Virus record (IMG/VR): IMGVR_UViG_3300009335_000007
Location: 1-26,782 of that record
DNA: 26,782 bases
From: a virus
Reading direction: 5' to 3' (one strand)
This document shows, in pieces, positions 7,901-14,123 of this stretch. The notes below the pieces were generated by a model that was given only the letters and a program-made list of their open reading frames with translations, had not been told where the DNA came from and searched no databases. Made by a program: the position numbers and the translations under genes. The number at the start of each line of letters is the position of its first letter. The first letter of the stretch is position 1.

Positions 7901-9344
7901 CGTTCTTAACTCGAACCATACTGGCGCGGCTACTGTTGATGCTGGTATTTCGATTGAACGTGGTGCTTCTGACGATGCTCACATTATGTGGAACGAAACA
8001 ACTAACAAATTTAACCTACTTGAAGGTTCAGCGGCTGCTGACCTTGTAATTGGTGACCTAACTGTTAGTGAAATCGCTCTTACAAACGAACTTCCATTAA
8101 CAATGGGTGGTACTCATACTGATACTTCAGGTTATGCGGCTAACTCAATTATGTTAATGAGTGGTTCTGCAGGCGTTTCTGAACTTGCAAAAGGCGGAAA
8201 CTCAACTGTACTTAAAGTTGCTTCAAATGGTTCTCTTGGTTATGCTAAAGTCGATTTGACTGCTGACATAACTGGCACTCTTCCTATAGCGAATGGTGGT
8301 ACAGGAATCACATCAGCAGGTTCTGATAATAAAGTTATGATGTCAGACGGTTCTGCATTAGGTATGGAATATGTACAACACGTACGTAATTCATCTGGTG
8401 TAGTTGCGTTAGACGGCTCTGGCGTATCTTCAGGTTCTGGTGAATACATTGCGTTGACAAACGCAACTGGTAAAGTAACACTAACTGCCAAAAATGCGGC
8501 TGGTTCTGGTGCTGTAGATATGTATCTACAAGGTCAAGCCGGCGGTGACGTATTTATTGTTGGTCAATCAGGCGAAGCCTTAATTCAAGGTGAAGACGAT
8601 GCTGACTTAACAGTAGGTGGTGGTGATGCTTCTGGTGGTGCGGCTGGTGACTTAATCCTTAAAGGTGGTAACGGTACAGGCGGTAACGCCTCTGGTGCAG
8701 TTATCGTTAAAGGTGGTAACGGCGGCTCAGCAGACGGAAACGTACAGATTAAAGGTGCAGATGACACAGCAATCGCTACTTTTGTAGAGACTGCAAGTGG
8801 AACTGACTCTTTGACTGTAACTAACGGTATTGGCGGTGTAGAACTAGCAATGGCTGGTGGTACAAACATCAATATGAATCTTGCTCCTAAAGGGTCTGGT
8901 CTAGTACTAGCACCTTCAGGTTATGATATGTCAGGTGGTGCGGACCACGCACTAGCATCTAAAGGATATGTTGACACGAAAGCGTCAGAATCAGGTTCTT
9001 CAGGTACAAGACGTGTATCATTCTCAGCAAATGGTTCATCTTCATTTACAATTGGCACAATGGCTAACATTGCAGGCAAGTCTTACTACGTAAAACGTGT
9101 TACTGCTAAAGTTACTACTGCGTTTGTTGGATGTGATGAGTTAGTTGTCGGCGACGGCACAAATACTCTAATGGCTACAACTGAAGCAGACCTTTCTGAG
9201 GTTGGTTTATATATTGTAGACTTAGGTTTTGAAAACGCAACAACAGGTGGTGCAACTATTACTGGAACACTTCAGAATGGCGGCGCATCTGCTTCACCAA
9301 CAGTTGGTGCTGTGATTGTTACAGCAGAATACAAGCAAATCTAA
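4926..9344 (+). CDS. Giant repeat-rich tail-fibre/virion surface protein
   Basis: 1472 residues, almost free of Cys and rich in Gly, Thr, Ala, Ser and Asp. The N-terminal domain (about 1-180) contains VANKSYVDSVASGLDVKDSV and an LAANDRVLLKNQSS...NGIYVW block typical of phage fibre proteins. The middle holds two arrays of the tetrapeptide TG[DN][VL] (about 479-519 and 656-763). There are also two diverged copies of a larger module, each with QISG...GGTIS...FASTGIDDNA, then NLTV.G, then I.I.RG.SD...WN (about 531-640 and 901-1025). A small folded C-terminal domain follows about residue 1360. The architecture fits a long beta-structured trimeric fibre used for host contact. Ribosome site AGGAG precedes ATG. 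No chaperone or autoprotease motif is visible. Exact fibre position is unknown. Confidence 0.8.
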   Translation: MANIKNFGIRGIGADVQFGKSGGRVVYDSGNSLFKVTTDGTTLGKLSVATPTSDNHVANKSYVDSVASGLDVKDSVRAASTGNVTLTAPGASIDGVTLAANDRVLLKNQSSGDENGIYVWTALDATMARASDMDGTDEFVGAFFFVEEGTINSDQGFVCSTNGTIVVDTTSIAFTQFTGTGQLTAGSGLSKSGNTMSVNVDDTYVRIVGDDLTLKGTGTTGEVLRSDGSSGVAYGAVDLTNSNAVTGALGLVNGGLGVDASSGGGKTTARSNLGLGSMAVQDSTGVTITGGSIDISSGTLTLANDQISGDKVSGGTIDGANLSGGVSKTISAYDVTIGAGKTLDVDGVVDIDASSGNIDNVAIGGTTSAAGTFTTMTSGSVDINGGAIDGVTIGGAVAGAITGTNISASGTLKTNTLDNYSGTDIAVSAPMNITGNVGVTGSVTATTSMITDTIAERTGAAGVTADGVLLKDGNVTATLTGNVTGDVTGDLTGNSAGVHTGAVTGNVTGNTAGTHTGSVNVSGDTLTLAADQISGDKVHGGTISNFASTGIDDNADQTVLTLGADESAQFAGAVTVAGNLTVEGTLTSIETTNTAITDNTIVLNSGESGAAVTAGTSGIEIDRGSSDNATVLWNDTGDLFEMKVGTAYANFKANGITGDLTGDVTGDLTGDVTGDVTGDVTGDLTGNSAGVHTGNVTGNLTGNSAGVHTGNVTGDLTGNSAGVHTGAVTGDVTGDLTGDVTGDLTGDSAGTHTGAVVGNVTGNITSTGSSAFSSIDVNGGAIDGTTIGANTSAAGTFSTMTTASAAITGGTASLTTATATNLNSGNATITGGAISGATVDMTGKTLTLDNDAISGDKIHAGTISGASLAGSADTMSGYDITVGAGRTIDVSSGTLTLAANQISGNSVDGGTISTFASTGIDDNATATKLTLTDSAATFGVAGDFGANDLDAGASTLASLSVTGNASVTGNLTVSGSVTTTLSETVNIEDNIIVLNSNHTGAATVDAGISIERGASDDAHIMWNETTNKFNLLEGSAAADLVIGDLTVSEIALTNELPLTMGGTHTDTSGYAANSIMLMSGSAGVSELAKGGNSTVLKVASNGSLGYAKVDLTADITGTLPIANGGTGITSAGSDNKVMMSDGSALGMEYVQHVRNSSGVVALDGSGVSSGSGEYIALTNATGKVTLTAKNAAGSGAVDMYLQGQAGGDVFIVGQSGEALIQGEDDADLTVGGGDASGGAAGDLILKGGNGTGGNASGAVIVKGGNGGSADGNVQIKGADDTAIATFVETASGTDSLTVTNGIGGVELAMAGGTNINMNLAPKGSGLVLAPSGYDMSGGADHALASKGYVDTKASESGSSGTRRVSFSANGSSSFTIGTMANIAGKSYYVKRVTAKVTTAFVGCDELVVGDGTNTLMATTEADLSEVGLYIVDLGFENATTGGATITGTLQNGGASASPTVGAVIVTAEYKQI
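6890..7215 (+). repeat. 12-bp tandem repeats encoding TG[DN][VL]
   Basis: In-frame 12-base units of the type GGTGATGTAACT, with synonymous drift (GAT/GAC, GTA/TTA, ACT/ACA), encode TGDV/TGDL/TGNV. Longer inserts encoding NSAGVHTG or DSAGTHTG interrupt them periodically, each equal to two units in length. A shorter related array lies at 6361-6480. Such DNA can expand or contract in multiples of four codons without breaking the frame. Confidence 0.85.
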
Positions 9345-9390
9345 TTTGTAAGTAATCTGTAATAACTGTTACCATCAAGGTGATATTTAA

Positions 9391-9417
9391 AGGGGAACTT
9401 CGTGTTCCCCTTTTTTT
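9391..9417 (+). terminator. Rho-independent terminator after the fibre gene
   Basis: GGGGAAC (9392-9398) pairs with GTTCCCC (9404-9410) around loop TTCGT, followed by seven T (9411-9417). It isolates the giant fibre transcript from the next gene. Confidence 0.92.
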
Positions 9418-9459
9418 ATGTCTATAGCCAATTCGTTTTTTAGTAATATTCGCATTTAA

Positions 9460-9467
9460 GATAAATA
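9460..9467 (+). promoter_or_regulatory. T4-type late promoter
   Basis: GATAAATA followed by C. Expected start near 9473 leaves a leader of about 70 bases. Close to the ATG at 9543, a short CGTT/AACG stem (9528-9531/9536-9539) would place the GAGG ribosome site in its four-base loop. Confidence 0.75.
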
Positions 9468-9542
9468 CATACAGAACTAAAATCTTTAACGACAGACTTA
9501 ATTTATTAGGACTGACATTAAAACGAACGTTGAGGAACGAAA

Positions 9543-10400
9543 ATGGCTGTAACAATTAATGCAAAAGGGACTAGTGTTCCCTACTTTAAAATTGGTAAAC
9601 AAGGAACGACCTTCTATCAAGGAGACTCAGACCCGAGTAATACATATACAATAAACACAAATGACATTTGGTTTGATACATCAAATGGCACAGTAAAGTT
9701 TAGGGTCTCAAATGCTTGGTCTGGAATTACAACAGCCTCAGATTTAACTGTAACTGGCGACTTAACAGTTCAAGGTACTACAACAACAGTAAACTCAACA
9801 GAGATACAAGTTCAAAACACTCTAAAGTTTGAAGGTTCTACTTCAAATGATTTCGAAACAACTTTAACAGTTGCCGACCCAACCGCAGACAGAACAGTCA
9901 CAATACAAAATGCAACACATACTTTAGTTGGTAGAGATACAACAGATACATTAACTAATAAATCAATTGATTTAGATTCTAATACAATTTCAGGCTCACT
10001 TGCAGAATTTAATACTGCCATGCAAGGTGATAGTTTTGTTTCTTTAACAGGAACAGAAACACTTACAAATAAAACCTTAACTAGTCCTGTATTAAATGGA
10101 ACACAGATGACTACTACTGGTGCTATTGTGATACCAACAGGTACAACAGCACAAAGACCAGGCACAGCAGTTGTTGGCATGTTGCGTTTTAATACTGATG
10201 TAGATTATTTTGAAGGATATAATGGTGCATCTTGGGTTAGACTTGGACACACATTAGCAACTGGTGATTCACATAACTTTGGTGCTATTTCAGAAACTTC
10301 AGATGTGGCTAGCATTAATTATGGTGCTATTACAGATACAGATACAGACAATTACACATACGATAGAGGTTTAATAACTGATTCCGATATAGTATCATAG
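9543..10400 (+). CDS. Fibre-like virion protein
   Basis: 285 residues, Thr/Asn/Asp-rich and without Cys. Modules seen: an NDIWFDTSNGTVKFRVSNAW block (about 40-59), VTGDLTVQGTTTTVNS (about 70-85, like NLTV.GT in the giant fibre upstream), and a DTLTNKS / ETLTNKTLTSP pair. A GMLRFNTDVDYFEGYNGASW block follows near residue 215-235. These are common building blocks of phage fibre and adhesin proteins. The protein may extend or connect the 1472-residue fibre. It has its own late promoter. The TAG stop shares its G with the GTG start of the DUF1289 gene. Confidence 0.7.
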   Translation: MAVTINAKGTSVPYFKIGKQGTTFYQGDSDPSNTYTINTNDIWFDTSNGTVKFRVSNAWSGITTASDLTVTGDLTVQGTTTTVNSTEIQVQNTLKFEGSTSNDFETTLTVADPTADRTVTIQNATHTLVGRDTTDTLTNKSIDLDSNTISGSLAEFNTAMQGDSFVSLTGTETLTNKTLTSPVLNGTQMTTTGAIVIPTGTTAQRPGTAVVGMLRFNTDVDYFEGYNGASWVRLGHTLATGDSHNFGAISETSDVASINYGAITDTDTDNYTYDRGLITDSDIVS

Positions 10401-10588
10401 TGGCTTTTCATCCACTAAACACTAAAAGCCCTTGTCAAAGTATTTGTAAATACAACAAATACAACTTCTGTATCGGATGCAAACGTCATATGACTGAGAT
10501 TTTTGATTGGCTTGATTATACTGACGATATGAAAGATGCTATTCTAAGAGATTTAAAAACCAGAAATATAAACTCAGAAAAAGGTTGA
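10400..10588 (+). CDS. DUF1289-family small Cys protein
   Basis: 62 residues. The N-terminal half matches the DUF1289 pattern: S-P-C-x3-C at C12 and C16, then C24-I-G-C27-K-R, followed by EIFDWLDYTDDMKDAILRDL (the usual E-I-x-x-W, then S/T-D-x-x-[KR]). Bacterial DUF1289 proteins are small, have four conserved Cys and are of unknown role, with suspected metal or Fe-S binding. The start is GTG 10400, overlapping the TAG of the fibre-like gene (TAGTG). There is no good ribosome site, so translation is probably coupled. The stop codon lies in the -35 box of the kinase promoter. An unusual cellular-type gene in a phage late region. Confidence 0.75.
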   Translation: MAFHPLNTKSPCQSICKYNKYNFCIGCKRHMTEIFDWLDYTDDMKDAILRDLKTRNINSEKG

Positions 10589-10614
10589 CAAACAGTCAAT
10601 TTTTGTGGTATAAT
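10585..10614 (+). promoter_or_regulatory. Consensus sigma70 promoter for the dNMP kinase
   Basis: TTGACA (10585-10590) and TATAAT (10609-10614) with an 18-base spacer. The TGA stop of the DUF1289 gene (10586-10588) is inside the -35 hexamer. TTGAC and GTCAA (10595-10599) form an inverted repeat around the -35 region. Expected start is near 10621. Confidence 0.85.
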
Positions 10615-10642
10615 AATTATATCACACATGAGAAGAAATCAA

Positions 10643-11263
10643 ATGATAATAGGTATTACTGGTTTAATAGGCTCAGGCAAAGGTACAGTTGCCGATATTC
10701 TAGTTGAAGAACACAATTACATTAAGTTAAGTTTTGCAGACAAACTCAAAGACGGAGTTGCAACTGTATTTGGTTGGGAACGTTCTATGCTTGAAGGTGA
10801 CTCAGTAGAGAGCAGAGAATGGCGTGAAACTGTTGACGAGTTTTGGACTAATGAAACAGGTAGAGAAATAACACCTAGACTTGTATTACAAGAGTTCGGT
10901 ACAGACTGTATGAGAAATGGTTTCTATGACGGAGTATGGGTCAGTCTTGTTAAACAAGAAATACTTAATCATGCTCAAACAAAATACATCATTCCTGATG
11001 TACGATTCAAAAATGAAATAAAAGTTATCAAAGAACTTGGTGGTGAAATTTGGAATATCAGACGAGGTGAACTACCAGAATGGTGGGGAACTGCGATACT
11101 CGATAATCAAACTAATTCTACACTTATGAAAGATAATCATCCTGAAGTTCATCAAAGCGAATGGAAATGGATTAGTACTAATGATACCTTTGATAAAATA
11201 CTTTATAATGATGATAGCATCAAGGCTTTATATAGTAAAGTTTCGGCTGAGTTGTCTACGTAG
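10643..11263 (+). CDS. Deoxynucleoside monophosphate kinase (T4 gp1-like)
   Basis: P-loop kinase of about 206 residues. The Walker A motif GLIGSGKGT starts a few residues from the N-terminus. The central QEFGTDCMRNGFYDGVWVSL block and the PDVRFKNEIKVIKELGG block match phage dNMP kinases, where T4 gp1 has QALGTD and PDTRQDHE. The enzyme would phosphorylate dNMPs to dNDPs for phage DNA synthesis in the cytoplasm. An in-frame ATG at 10628 exists. I prefer 10643 because the sigma70 start near 10621 would leave 10628 with only a seven-base leader, whereas AGAAG precedes 10643. It is an early-type gene enclosed by late structural genes. The exact nucleotide specificity is not readable. Confidence 0.85.
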   Translation: MIIGITGLIGSGKGTVADILVEEHNYIKLSFADKLKDGVATVFGWERSMLEGDSVESREWRETVDEFWTNETGREITPRLVLQEFGTDCMRNGFYDGVWVSLVKQEILNHAQTKYIIPDVRFKNEIKVIKELGGEIWNIRRGELPEWWGTAILDNQTNSTLMKDNHPEVHQSEWKWISTNDTFDKILYNDDSIKALYSKVSAELST

Positions 11264-11297
11264 TTAACCCCTAAAACAGTGTTTTTTCGTGATTTTG

Positions 11298-11305
11298 ACT
11301 AAATA
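11298..11305 (+). promoter_or_regulatory. Degenerate late promoter for the sheath gene
   Basis: ACTAAATA followed by C, two changes from TATAAATA. It is correctly placed upstream of gp18 and no better box is present in the 95-base gap. The strong AAGGAG ribosome site precedes ATG 11359. Confidence 0.5.
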
Positions 11306-11358
11306 CATGTAACGAAATATATTTAAATTAGTAACAAAATTAAACAAGGAGAAATACT

Positions 11359-14040
11359 ATGGCTACATTAGTATCACCAGGGGTTGCAGTAACAGTCAGT
11401 GACGAATCACAATACGCCGCGGCTACTCAAGGTACATTACCATTATTAGTTATTGCTACGGCAAGTAACAAGTCAGATGCGTCTGGCAGTGCAACTGCTT
11501 CTGGAACAATTCCAGCGAATGCAGGTGTTGCCTATCTCGTATCATCACAGAGAGAGTTAGTCGAAACATTCGGCGAACCAAAATTTTATGAAGTTGGCGG
11601 TTCAGTTGTCCAGGGTTCTGAGACAAGTGAATATGGACTACTAGCGGCATATCAATATCTAGGAGTTTCAAATAACGCTTACGTTATTCGTGCAGATGTT
11701 GACTTGTCAGAACTAGAAGCATCTTCAACAGAACCAGCAGGCGTTATCACAAACGGTACATACTGGCATGATACTTCGAAATCAAAATTCGGATTATTCA
11801 CATGGTCAGGAACAGCGTGGGTGGCAAATGCACTTTCAGTTCTAGAGGACACTCCAGGAACAGGAAACGTAGAGGCAATCTCAGGCGGTTTTGCGGCACC
11901 TTCAAACACACACGGCTCAACAGGAGACTTCGCAGTTGTAACATCTACTGCTAAAGTTTCATATTATGAAAAAGTTGCAAGTGCATGGATATTATGCGGT
12001 GACACAGGTTCATCAGATTTCCAATTTTCACAATTTGCTCCAACTACACAAAAAGGTGGTGGTGCCCTAGCGGCAGGCGATGCTTATGTTCGTCTAGCAA
12101 CTGCAGGTAGTGGTTTAGATGTATCTTTATCATCTTACAACTCTACTTCAGGCTTATTCACAAACGTTGAAGCACCAATTTCTACAACAGATGATTTAGC
12201 ACAGGCAGCCAACAATGACCTAGGCGATGTTTATACTAGATATAACACAGCGGCTAACGGTTTTGGTTTCTGGGAACTAAGACGCCACACAGGTGCAACT
12301 ACTACAGTTATTACCTCAGGTGCAGTTCCAAGTACATCAAGTATTACTGCTGATTTCACAGTTGAGGGTACACAGTTTACTCCTTCAGGTATCACTTTAG
12401 ATGCATTAATTACATCTTTACAAGCAAGTGCGGCCTTGAATACAGCAAACGTTAGTATCGAAAAAATTGGTACAAACAAAATTCGTTTCACTAAGACAGA
12501 CGGTTTAGAATTAAACATCGTTTTCGCTTCAGGTAAAGCGGCAGTTGGTTTCACAGATGACGATAACGTTGTATCAGTTTGGGAAGCATTATCTTACCAA
12601 GCAAGTGAAACACAAATTACAGGTACAATCGCAGAAGGAACATATTGGTTCAATGCAAGTTTAAACATTGAAGTAATGAAGAATGTTAACAACGGCGGTA
12701 ACATGGAATGGCAGAAGTATGCATGGTCAGAAGACGTAGACAGTCTTGCACCAAGCGAATGTCAAATAGTTACAGGTGCTCCGACAAAACGTAAAGACGG
12801 AACATCGGCTCTAGTAGCAGGCGATATATGGGTAGATGGTGACGACACTAACTATCCTGTAACATATCGTTGGTCAGGTTCAGCATGGGTCAAATTAGAC
12901 AATGCAGACCAGTCATCTACAGCAGGACTAGTATTCAGTCATTATTCACATGATGCACCTTATGATTCAGCAGGTGCGGCAAACAGCAGAACAGAACACG
13001 CATCAGCGGCTAATCCAGATTTATATCCAGAAGACATTCTGATGATTAACATGGATTACTCTACTTGGAACGTTAAGAAATATACTAGCGGCAAGTGGGA
13101 ATGGGCTTCAGGTGTAAACACTGATGGTTCTGGTAAGTTTGGCGGCGATGCTCAACGACACATGGTTGTTGAAGCAATGCAATCAGCACTCAATTCAAAT
13201 GATGGAATTCGTTCAGAAGCGGTTTACTTTAATCTAATTTCTACTCCAGGATACTTTGAGTTAATGGATGAGATGATTACATTGAATAAAGACAAGAAAG
13301 AAATCGCATTTGTTATCGGTGATTGTCCAATGACATTGAAATCAGATTCGACTTCAATGAAAGCATGGGGAACATCTAATGTTCCAGCAGAAACTTATGG
13401 GGCAATTTACTATCCACATGGCTTGTCAAGTGACTTGGCAGGTAATGACGTAGTTATACCTTCATCAGCAATTGCACTAAGAACTATTGCTTTCTCAGAC
13501 CAGGTATCATATCCATGGTTTGCTCCAGCAGGTCTTACTCGTGGTGTAGTTTCAAACGCAACACAAGTTGGTTATATCAACTCAGAAGATGAGTTTGTTA
13601 AAGTACAATTAAGCGAAGGTCAACGTGACGTTCTTTATGGACAACGTATGAACCCAATCGCAGACTTCCCATCAACAGGAATGGCAGTTTATGGTCAGAA
13701 GACTACACAAGCAACTGCTAGTGCTTTAGATAGAATCAATGTTGCACGTTTAGTTAACTACATGCGTCATAACTTAGACCAATTATCTCGTTCATTCTTA
13801 TTCGAAACAAATGATAAGATTACACGTGATAATATGAGAGATGCAGTTGAAAGATTCTGTGGTAATCTTGTTACACAAAGAGGTTTATATGACTTCTTAG
13901 TAGTATGTGACGAGTCAAATAATACACCAGCAAGAATTGACAGAAACGAATTATGGGTAGATGTTGCAGTTCAACCAGCGAAAGCAGTTGAGTTCATTTA
14001 TATCCCACTTCGTATCAGAAATACTGGCGAAACATTATAA
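11359..14040 (+). CDS. gp18: Tail sheath protein gp18, enlarged
   Basis: 893 residues against 659 in T4. The N-terminus (MATLVSPGVAVTVSDESQYA) and the C-terminal block (DNMRDAVERFCGNLVTQRGL, then RIDRNELWVDVAVQPAKAVE) are those of contractile sheath subunits. The C-terminal domain also has SSAIALRTIAFSDQVSYPWF and ADFPSTGMAVYGQKT, the conserved handshake-domain region. The extra length lies in about residues 120-595. That region contains at least six loose modules of the form G-x-[YIF]-W/V ... W-x-G-x-A-W-V, such as GTYWHDTSKSKFGLFTWSGT and GDIWVDGDDTNYPVTYRW. Similar modules occur in the fibre-like protein at 9543. They would be displayed outside the contracting core. A terminator follows directly. 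Confidence 0.93.
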   Translation: MATLVSPGVAVTVSDESQYAAATQGTLPLLVIATASNKSDASGSATASGTIPANAGVAYLVSSQRELVETFGEPKFYEVGGSVVQGSETSEYGLLAAYQYLGVSNNAYVIRADVDLSELEASSTEPAGVITNGTYWHDTSKSKFGLFTWSGTAWVANALSVLEDTPGTGNVEAISGGFAAPSNTHGSTGDFAVVTSTAKVSYYEKVASAWILCGDTGSSDFQFSQFAPTTQKGGGALAAGDAYVRLATAGSGLDVSLSSYNSTSGLFTNVEAPISTTDDLAQAANNDLGDVYTRYNTAANGFGFWELRRHTGATTTVITSGAVPSTSSITADFTVEGTQFTPSGITLDALITSLQASAALNTANVSIEKIGTNKIRFTKTDGLELNIVFASGKAAVGFTDDDNVVSVWEALSYQASETQITGTIAEGTYWFNASLNIEVMKNVNNGGNMEWQKYAWSEDVDSLAPSECQIVTGAPTKRKDGTSALVAGDIWVDGDDTNYPVTYRWSGSAWVKLDNADQSSTAGLVFSHYSHDAPYDSAGAANSRTEHASAANPDLYPEDILMINMDYSTWNVKKYTSGKWEWASGVNTDGSGKFGGDAQRHMVVEAMQSALNSNDGIRSEAVYFNLISTPGYFELMDEMITLNKDKKEIAFVIGDCPMTLKSDSTSMKAWGTSNVPAETYGAIYYPHGLSSDLAGNDVVIPSSAIALRTIAFSDQVSYPWFAPAGLTRGVVSNATQVGYINSEDEFVKVQLSEGQRDVLYGQRMNPIADFPSTGMAVYGQKTTQATASALDRINVARLVNYMRHNLDQLSRSFLFETNDKITRDNMRDAVERFCGNLVTQRGLYDFLVVCDESNNTPARIDRNELWVDVAVQPAKAVEFIYIPLRIRNTGETL

Positions 14041-14060
14041 TAGACAGACAGGTTTAGTTT

Positions 14061-14088
14061 AAAACCCCTCCTCAGTGAGGGGTTTTTT
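14061..14088 (+). terminator. Rho-independent terminator after gp18
   Basis: CCCCTC (14065-14070) pairs with GAGGGG (14077-14082), extended by AAAA/TTTT on the outside and followed by a T run to 14088. Confidence 0.92.
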
Positions 14089-14110
14089 ATTGGGCGACTA
14101 TATGCTAACT

Positions 14111-14118
14111 GATAAATA
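14111..14118 (+). promoter_or_regulatory. Late promoter abutting a start codon
   Basis: GATAAATA followed by CAGTT and then ATG 14124. A T4 late transcript starts six bases after the last A of the box, which is exactly the A of this ATG. No Shine-Dalgarno sequence is present upstream. Confidence 0.75.
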
Positions 14119-14123
14119 CAGTT

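Noticed and set aside
5276-8872. Several minus-strand open frames under the fibre gene
   Set aside because: Antisense shadows caused by lack of stop codons opposite Gly/Thr/Ala-rich coding; no start signals.
10628-10642. Earlier ATG for the dNMP kinase
   Set aside because: The sigma70 start near 10621 leaves almost no leader, and AGAAG supports ATG 10643. It remains possible if read-through mRNA is used.
11275-11290. Terminator-like AAAAC/GTTTT after the dNMP kinase
   Set aside because: Stem is five A/T-rich pairs with a three-base loop; too weak to call.
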